Positions 39,774 to 44,424 of a stretch of 44,424 bases of DNA are shown piece after piece. Position numbers and translations under genes: made by a program. The notes under the pieces are model-generated. The model had not been told where the DNA came from and made no database searches. It saw only the letters and a list, made by a program, of their open reading frames with translations. Source of the stretch: a virus; the IMG/VR virus record IMGVR_UViG_3300021076_000006, positions 1 to 44,424 of that record. One strand, 5' to 3'. How positions within the stretch are numbered: the stretch's first letter is position 1; every line of letters starts with the position of its first letter.

Positions 39774-40262
39774 ATGGCAAAACTCGAACCCGTCCACGCG
39801 TCACTTGTGGCTGATCTGGTCGACCTCATCAATTCGAACCTGGCCGATTTGCTCAAAGTTCGCACTGTTACGTGCGGCGACTGCCACGGGCGTGGCACCG
39901 TCGGCGGTGAGACACGTTCGGACGGTAGTATTGCTGACGACGGCACACTAGCGACGTGCGCGACGTGCGGGGGTGTTGGTGCTGTTGAGCGCTATGAGAT
40001 TGACCATGCCGCACTGAAGACCTACAAATACGGGCGGTACGTAGAGGGCTTCGAAGTCAAGCAAGGTGTTGTCGTGCCTAAATTTCGATCTAAAACAAAC
40101 GCGTTTAACACGTTGACCAAGTTGCTCGGCTTCGATAAGGCCGTGGTGGAGATTTCGAACGGGGCTACTTTGTCGCAAACCATTTCTGAGGAGCAAAAAG
40201 CGCAGTACGTCGAACAGTTGAAAGAATTGGCGACCATGGGCTTGTTGGATGGTGGCAAATGA
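39774..40262 (+). CDS. Terminase small subunit with zinc-finger-like insert
   Basis: 162 aa from the ATG at 39774 (a TTG six codons earlier is in frame). It overlaps TerL by 4 bp. Residues 34-68 hold two CxxCxGxG motifs (CGDCHGRG with C34/C37; CATCGGVG with C62/C65), like a DnaJ zinc finger. The C-terminal half contains FNTLTKLLGFDKAVV, as in several small terminases. It should recognise phage DNA for packaging. No Shine-Dalgarno is present. GCGTTACACT lies 7 bases upstream, leaving room for a leaderless transcript. Confidence 0.75.
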   Translation: MAKLEPVHASLVADLVDLINSNLADLLKVRTVTCGDCHGRGTVGGETRSDGSIADDGTLATCATCGGVGAVERYEIDHAALKTYKYGRYVEGFEVKQGVVVPKFRSKTNAFNTLTKLLGFDKAVVEISNGATLSQTISEEQKAQYVEQLKELATMGLLDGGK

Positions 40263-41716
40263 ATGCAATCGTCGGCCTCGATCCGCTGCAATTCTTGATC
40301 CAAGAGTCGCGCACGAATTTTGCTGCGTTTGTATCGCTTTTGCATCGTCCACGTTTTAAGCATTCCGGGTTCTCGGTCGAAGTGTGCAAAGCAATCGACG
40401 CGTTTGTCGCTGACGTGATTGCAGGCAAGCGGCCCGTATTGATGCTTACTGCACCCCCTCAACATGGCAAAAGTTCCTTAATTTCGCGCTGCCTACCCCC
40501 TTACCTGTTCGGAAGATTACACGGCCACTTACCCGCAGTTCGCATTGCGGGTGCGAGTTACGCGTTAGCACTAGCCCGGCGCAATACGCGTGATGCAAGG
40601 TCTATCATGGGTGAACCGCTTTACCGTGAAGTGTTTCCCGCTGCATCATTAATCGGGTTTAAAGGTGTTGACAATTCAGACGGGTTTGACGTGCCTAACG
40701 GGGGTTTGCGGGGCGTTGGTGTGGGCGGCTCCCTTACCGGCTTCAGTATTGACGTGGGGATCATTGACGATGCCATACGCGATGCACAAGCTGCATTGTC
40801 GCCAGTTGTGCAGGGCGGGTTAGAAGCTTGGTACGAATCGGTTTTGATGACACGCTTACAGGCCCGGTCAGGCACGGTCATCATCGGTACGCCCTGGTCG
40901 GCAAATGACTTGCTAGCCCGTGTGCGCCGCAAGATGGCCGCTGATCAGCGATTCACGTTATTGTCGTTCCCCGCGCTCAACAAACCCGCGGAGATTGGTT
41001 ACAACCCGGATTTACCAGAGGGTGCACTTGTGCCGTACTTGCACGACGAAACCAAACTGCTAGAAATGAAAAAACACATGTCGGAGTTTTGGTGGTCGGC
41101 CATGTTTCAGCAAGTGCCACTGTCGGAATTCGGGGCAATCTTCAAGAAGCAATACTTACAATACTACCGGCGCGCGGATTTGCCCGCTAATTTCCAGCGG
41201 CTAGTTATCAGCGTCGATGCAGCGTTCAAAGACGGGCAAGCAAGCGATTACGTCTGCGCGGGCGTGTGGGGCTTCACGCATGCCGACCAGCGCGCTTGGC
41301 TATTGGACTTCAGACGGGCTAAACTCGCTTTCATGGCAACGGCACAAACTATTACCGACCTGAAGCAGAAGCACCCCCGCGTATCGCGCATTTACATCGA
41401 GGACGCGGCCAATGGCGCGGCGTTGATCGACATGCTGCGCAAGCATTTTGCCGGGCTTGAAGGCGTGCCGCCTCTGGGCAGCAAAGAGGCTCGTGCCGCT
41501 GCGGTGTCGTGGGCGTGGGAAAATGGGCAAGTCATGCTGCCGCACCCGGACGAAGTACCTGGCGTTACGCCACTCGTTGCGGAGATTACGACTTTCCCCG
41601 ACACAACGACGGGCCACGACGACGCAGTAGACATGATGACCATTGCCTTGCATCAGTTAATGCTACGTTCGCCGATAGCGAGTATGATTACAAAAGATAT
41701 TCTTAATCGAGTGTAA
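40259..41716 (+). CDS. terL: Terminase large subunit
   Basis: 485 aa. ATPase: Walker A A65-PPQHGKS72; Walker B VGIIDD with D170/D171. RNase H-like nuclease: D320 (ISVDAAFKD), E381-D382 (IEDAANG) and D454-D455-x2-D458 (GHDDAVD). It is the packaging motor and DNA-cutting enzyme. It lies between TerS (4-bp overlap) and the portal gene. The packaging type cannot be decided from the sequence, but the lack of fixed ends here fits headful packaging. Confidence 0.95.
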   Translation: MNAIVGLDPLQFLIQESRTNFAAFVSLLHRPRFKHSGFSVEVCKAIDAFVADVIAGKRPVLMLTAPPQHGKSSLISRCLPPYLFGRLHGHLPAVRIAGASYALALARRNTRDARSIMGEPLYREVFPAASLIGFKGVDNSDGFDVPNGGLRGVGVGGSLTGFSIDVGIIDDAIRDAQAALSPVVQGGLEAWYESVLMTRLQARSGTVIIGTPWSANDLLARVRRKMAADQRFTLLSFPALNKPAEIGYNPDLPEGALVPYLHDETKLLEMKKHMSEFWWSAMFQQVPLSEFGAIFKKQYLQYYRRADLPANFQRLVISVDAAFKDGQASDYVCAGVWGFTHADQRAWLLDFRRAKLAFMATAQTITDLKQKHPRVSRIYIEDAANGAALIDMLRKHFAGLEGVPPLGSKEARAAAVSWAWENGQVMLPHPDEVPGVTPLVAEITTFPDTTTGHDDAVDMMTIALHQLMLRSPIASMITKDILNRV

Positions 41717-41718
41717 CT

Positions 41719-43389
41719 ATGTCACGACGCAAACACGCAACGAAACGCATTGCAACAACTGCAACACGCCCCGCTAAACCGATTGCGGCCGACGACAAAT
41801 ACGCACGCCGCGCAGCGATGCGCGCCGCAGTGGATGCGTTGGGCGAACCGACTAGCCCGTCGCTGCAATCCGCGCAACGCTATGAAACGAACGACGCGCA
41901 CTATTCGAACAACGAGCGCAAAGCCGCAGAGCACGCGATGGATTTTAACGGCGCAACAGCTAACGCGCTGACGTTTGTATCTCGCACAGGCTTTCCGGGT
42001 TTCCCTACGCTGGCGCTGCTGTCTCAATTACCAGAACATCGCGCCATGCACGAAACGTTAGCCGATGAATGCGTGCGCAAGTGGGGTTACGTCAAAGCGA
42101 CAGACGATACCGACCCTGCATTGCTGGAACAGATTGAGACAGAACTGAAGCGCATTAACTTACGGGAAGTGGTGCGCCAATTGGTCATTCATGATCAATC
42201 TTTCGGGGGTGGACACGTCTATTTCAAACTGAAGAACGACGAGCAATTCCGTGATACGCCACTCGTGTTGCGCCCCTATACGGTCAAGAAAGGTTCGTTT
42301 GAAGGGTTGCGCGTGGTGGAACCATATTGGGTGACGCCGAACTACTACAATTCTATTGATCCTACCGCAGCGGATTTTTACAAGCCTTCGTCGTGGTGGA
42401 TGCTCGGCACGGAAGTACACGCGACCCGGCTAGAAACGATCGTCAGTCGTCCTGTACCGGACATGCTCAAACCCACGTATTCATTCCGTGGCATTTCAAT
42501 GACGCAGCTTGCCGCTGAATATGTCGATAACTGGCTGCGCACCCGGCAATCGGTAAGCGATACCGTCAAGCAGTTTTCGATCACAGGTGTGCGTACGGAC
42601 ATGCAGCAGATGCTGCAACCCGGCGGCGCGATGGATTTAGCTGCACGCGCAGACTTGTTCAACCGCGCCCGTGACAATCGCAACATCGCTTTCCTCGACA
42701 TGGCGACGGAAGAGTTCTTCCAACTCAATACGCCATTGTCAGGGCTGGACGCGCTGCAAGCCCAGTCGCAGGAGCAAATGGCGGCAGTGTCGCACACGCC
42801 GTTAGTGAAGTTGCTGGGCGTAACGCCTACTGGGCTAAATGCGTCCAGTGATGGCGAAGTTCGCGTCTGGTACGATCACGTAGCCGGTTATCAAGCAAAC
42901 ACACTGACCGCGTTAATGCAAACCGTTTTGCGTATTGTTCAACTGTCGCTATTTGGCAACATTGACGAATCTATTTTCTTTGAGTGGGAACAACTGCACG
43001 AATTGACCGAGTTGGAAGACGCCGAGCGCCAAAAACACGAAGCGGAAACCGATGCAATCTATATCGAGCAGCAAGTCATTACTCCGCAGCAGGTGGCCGA
43101 GCGTCTCGACAACGATCTGGGCAGCATGTATTCCGGGACACTAGTGGCCGACACGCTAGAAGAAACCCCGGACGACGATATACAAGGCATCACTGAACAC
43201 ATTCTGAAAATTGGCAACGAACAACCAGGGCAAGAAACGAGCGCGCCCGCTGCGACTGGCGGCGAGGGTTACACGGCGAACGGCGGCCCGGTCGATCCTG
43301 CCGAAGTGGACCCCGACTCTTTAGCGCAGTTGACGGAAATGAGGCAGGCCGTGATGGAAAATCAGGTTGACAAGCAATCGTCGCAATAA
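41719..43389 (+). CDS. Portal protein (DUF1073)
   Basis: 556 aa. A basic N-terminal ~30 residues lead into the DUF1073 portal core: FPTLALLSQLPEHRAMHETLADE, VIHDQSFGGGHVYF, YDHVAGYQANTLTALMQTVL and a helical acidic stretch (LTELEDAERQKHEAETDAI). The C-terminal ~70 residues are Gly/Pro/Glu-rich and disordered. It forms the dodecameric ring for DNA entry. Its stop overlaps the next start. Confidence 0.92.
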   Translation: MSRRKHATKRIATTATRPAKPIAADDKYARRAAMRAAVDALGEPTSPSLQSAQRYETNDAHYSNNERKAAEHAMDFNGATANALTFVSRTGFPGFPTLALLSQLPEHRAMHETLADECVRKWGYVKATDDTDPALLEQIETELKRINLREVVRQLVIHDQSFGGGHVYFKLKNDEQFRDTPLVLRPYTVKKGSFEGLRVVEPYWVTPNYYNSIDPTAADFYKPSSWWMLGTEVHATRLETIVSRPVPDMLKPTYSFRGISMTQLAAEYVDNWLRTRQSVSDTVKQFSITGVRTDMQQMLQPGGAMDLAARADLFNRARDNRNIAFLDMATEEFFQLNTPLSGLDALQAQSQEQMAAVSHTPLVKLLGVTPTGLNASSDGEVRVWYDHVAGYQANTLTALMQTVLRIVQLSLFGNIDESIFFEWEQLHELTELEDAERQKHEAETDAIYIEQQVITPQQVAERLDNDLGSMYSGTLVADTLEETPDDDIQGITEHILKIGNEQPGQETSAPAATGGEGYTANGGPVDPAEVDPDSLAQLTEMRQAVMENQVDKQSSQ

Positions 43390-44309
43390 TGGAACTGCGC
43401 GCACCCGGCAAGCGGGACATCAAACTTCCCGCAGTAGAAACTAACTTTCAAGTCGAGTTATTCTACAAGCAGGCATTGAGCAAAGCGGTAGCTAACATGA
43501 CCGCTTCTTATGAGTATTGGCTCGCCATGCGGTTCAAGAAAGCTAAAGACGCGAACGTAGAGGCTGGGCTGCTACCGGACATTGCACAAGATGCCGACAC
43601 GCCGGGCAAAGCCACGCGCAAGCTCTTTGGCGAGATTGGCCGACTGCACGACTACTGGCAAAACTACTTTGACGACTTCGCCAACAAGATAGCTAAACAG
43701 ATGGCGGGTAAGTGGTACGACAGCAATTCCCGTTCGTGGCGCGGCAAGCTGGGCAATGCTGGTTTTGACATCAAGATGCAGGTAACTCCTGCGCAAAAAC
43801 TGATCCTTGATACCAAGATCAAAGAAAATGTCGCGCTGATTAAGTCGATCCAGCAGGACTACCACAAGAACATCGAAGGGATTGTGACGCGTAATTTCCT
43901 TGCCGGGCGGGACTTGTCCACCATGGCAGACGCGATCAAAAAGACCGGGGGTGTATCAACACGCCGCGCTGCGCTAATTGCGCGGGACCAGTCGAACAAA
44001 GCTACTGCGCAGCTCAACAGCTCCCGCCAACGCGAGATTGGCGTAACGTGGGCCATGTGGCAGCATTCCAGCGCAGGCAAAGAGCCACGTCCTGAACACG
44101 TGCGCGCCGGGCGCGAGCACTGGTTTTATCGCATTGACCGGGGTATCGATTTTGGTGATGGGTTCGGTGAAGTTTTGCCAAGTTTCGCGATAAATTGCCG
44201 TTGCACAGGACGTAGCGTAATACCTGCGCTAAACCGTTTACCTGCCGGGTTTGATGAGTCGAAGCTAGTCGAAGTGCCGGGTTTCCCCGGCGCTTACAAA
44301 ATGCCTTAA
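43389..44309 (+). CDS. Mu F-like minor head protein
   Basis: 306 aa. The C-terminal half has the phage Mu F pattern: RRAALIARDQSNKATAQLN, VTWAMWQHSSAGKEPRPEHV, and a final LPSFAINCRCTGRSVIP. The N-terminal half is helical. It is packaged in or attached to the head near the portal. On the circular map the next plus-strand gene is the protease at 208, separated only by the antisense alanine-rich copy 3. Confidence 0.85.
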   Translation: MELRAPGKRDIKLPAVETNFQVELFYKQALSKAVANMTASYEYWLAMRFKKAKDANVEAGLLPDIAQDADTPGKATRKLFGEIGRLHDYWQNYFDDFANKIAKQMAGKWYDSNSRSWRGKLGNAGFDIKMQVTPAQKLILDTKIKENVALIKSIQQDYHKNIEGIVTRNFLAGRDLSTMADAIKKTGGVSTRRAALIARDQSNKATAQLNSSRQREIGVTWAMWQHSSAGKEPRPEHVRAGREHWFYRIDRGIDFGDGFGEVLPSFAINCRCTGRSVIPALNRLPAGFDESKLVEVPGFPGAYKMP

Positions 44310-44329
44310 ATTACACTCGTTCAACCAGT

Positions 44330-44424
44330 TCACAAACCCGGCGCAGCCCACGCAGCTTCCGCAGCAGCAGCAGCAGCAGCAACTAACCCTTGATGGGTTG
44401 CCTCACCATTTGCAAAGCGTTCAG
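44330..44424 (-). CDS. Alanine-rich protein copy 3, 3' end, frameshifted
   Basis: 3' part of the minus-strand gene whose 5' end is at 1-36. The frame set by ERFANGEATHQGLV continues into only ~12 Ala-rich codons (with Glu and Trp) and then reads PGL and a stop at 44330-44332. The conserved RRVCELVEQ tail is still encoded, but in another frame that stops at 44311-44313. The tract is much shorter than in copies 1 and 2. This may be a repeat contraction that shifted the frame, or an assembly error at the contig end. Confidence 0.7.
   Translation of the reverse strand, partial: ERFANGEATHQGLVAAAAAAAEAAWAAPGL

Noticed and set aside
1-44424. Prophage or temperate lifestyle
   Set aside because: No integrase, excisionase, attachment-site duplication or host flanks were found. 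The single HTH gene alone does not establish lysogeny.

Overview
This window is almost the whole genome of a contractile-tailed dsDNA phage (myovirus morphology). It holds a complete terminase-portal-capsid module, a sheath and tail-tube pair, a tape measure, a baseplate with spike and J-like wedge protein, a tail fibre with its assembly protein, a four-gene lysis cassette, and a replication module (family A DNA polymerase, SF2 helicase, primase-helicase, DUF2800 nuclease, DUF2815 ssDNA-binding protein, RusA-like resolvase). I see no integrase, transposase, partition gene, rRNA or tRNA, so a virulent lifestyle is likely. The spanin pair and SAR endolysin show a Gram-negative host. Moderate GC and the style of the accessory genes hint at Burkholderiales, but that is only an inference.

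Both window ends lie in one gene. Bases 1-36 are the first 12 codons, and the last ~95 bases are the 3' part, of a third copy of an alanine-rich gene that also occurs at 21238-21825 and 37616-38167. The assembly very probably broke in this repeat. The molecule is then a circle or circularly permuted, about 225 bp longer than the window.

Layout: (a) 39774-44309 then 208-8934, plus strand: TerS, TerL, portal, Mu-F-like protein, prohead protease/scaffold, cement protein, major capsid protein, connectors, tail terminator, sheath, tube. A minus-strand HNH endonuclease gene sits between sheath and tube. (b) 9052-18368, minus strand: an HTH regulator with a perfect dyad at its promoter, a DUF6378-like protein, DNA polymerase, helicase, small proteins, primase-helicase. 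(c) 18935-22358, plus strand: DUF2800, DUF2815, alanine-rich copy 1, RusA-like, a small membrane protein. (d) 22329-23830, minus strand: Rz1, Rz, SAR endolysin, holin. (e) 23977-39253, minus strand: tail fibre chaperone, fibre, baseplate proteins, an accessory cassette (28351-31225) with its own consensus promoter and a highly structured untranslated leader, spike, hub, tape measure, tail chaperones, alanine-rich copy 2, baseplate plug and gp46-like wedge protein.

Two divergent control regions (18369-18934 and 39254-39773) carry near-identical ~397-bp repeats. Each has five copies of a GTACGGAGGGAG iteron and an AT-rich core. They are candidate replication origins and/or shared early/late control regions. 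Several promoters have a near-consensus -35, a 17-bp spacer and a recurrent TTACGTT inside the spacer.
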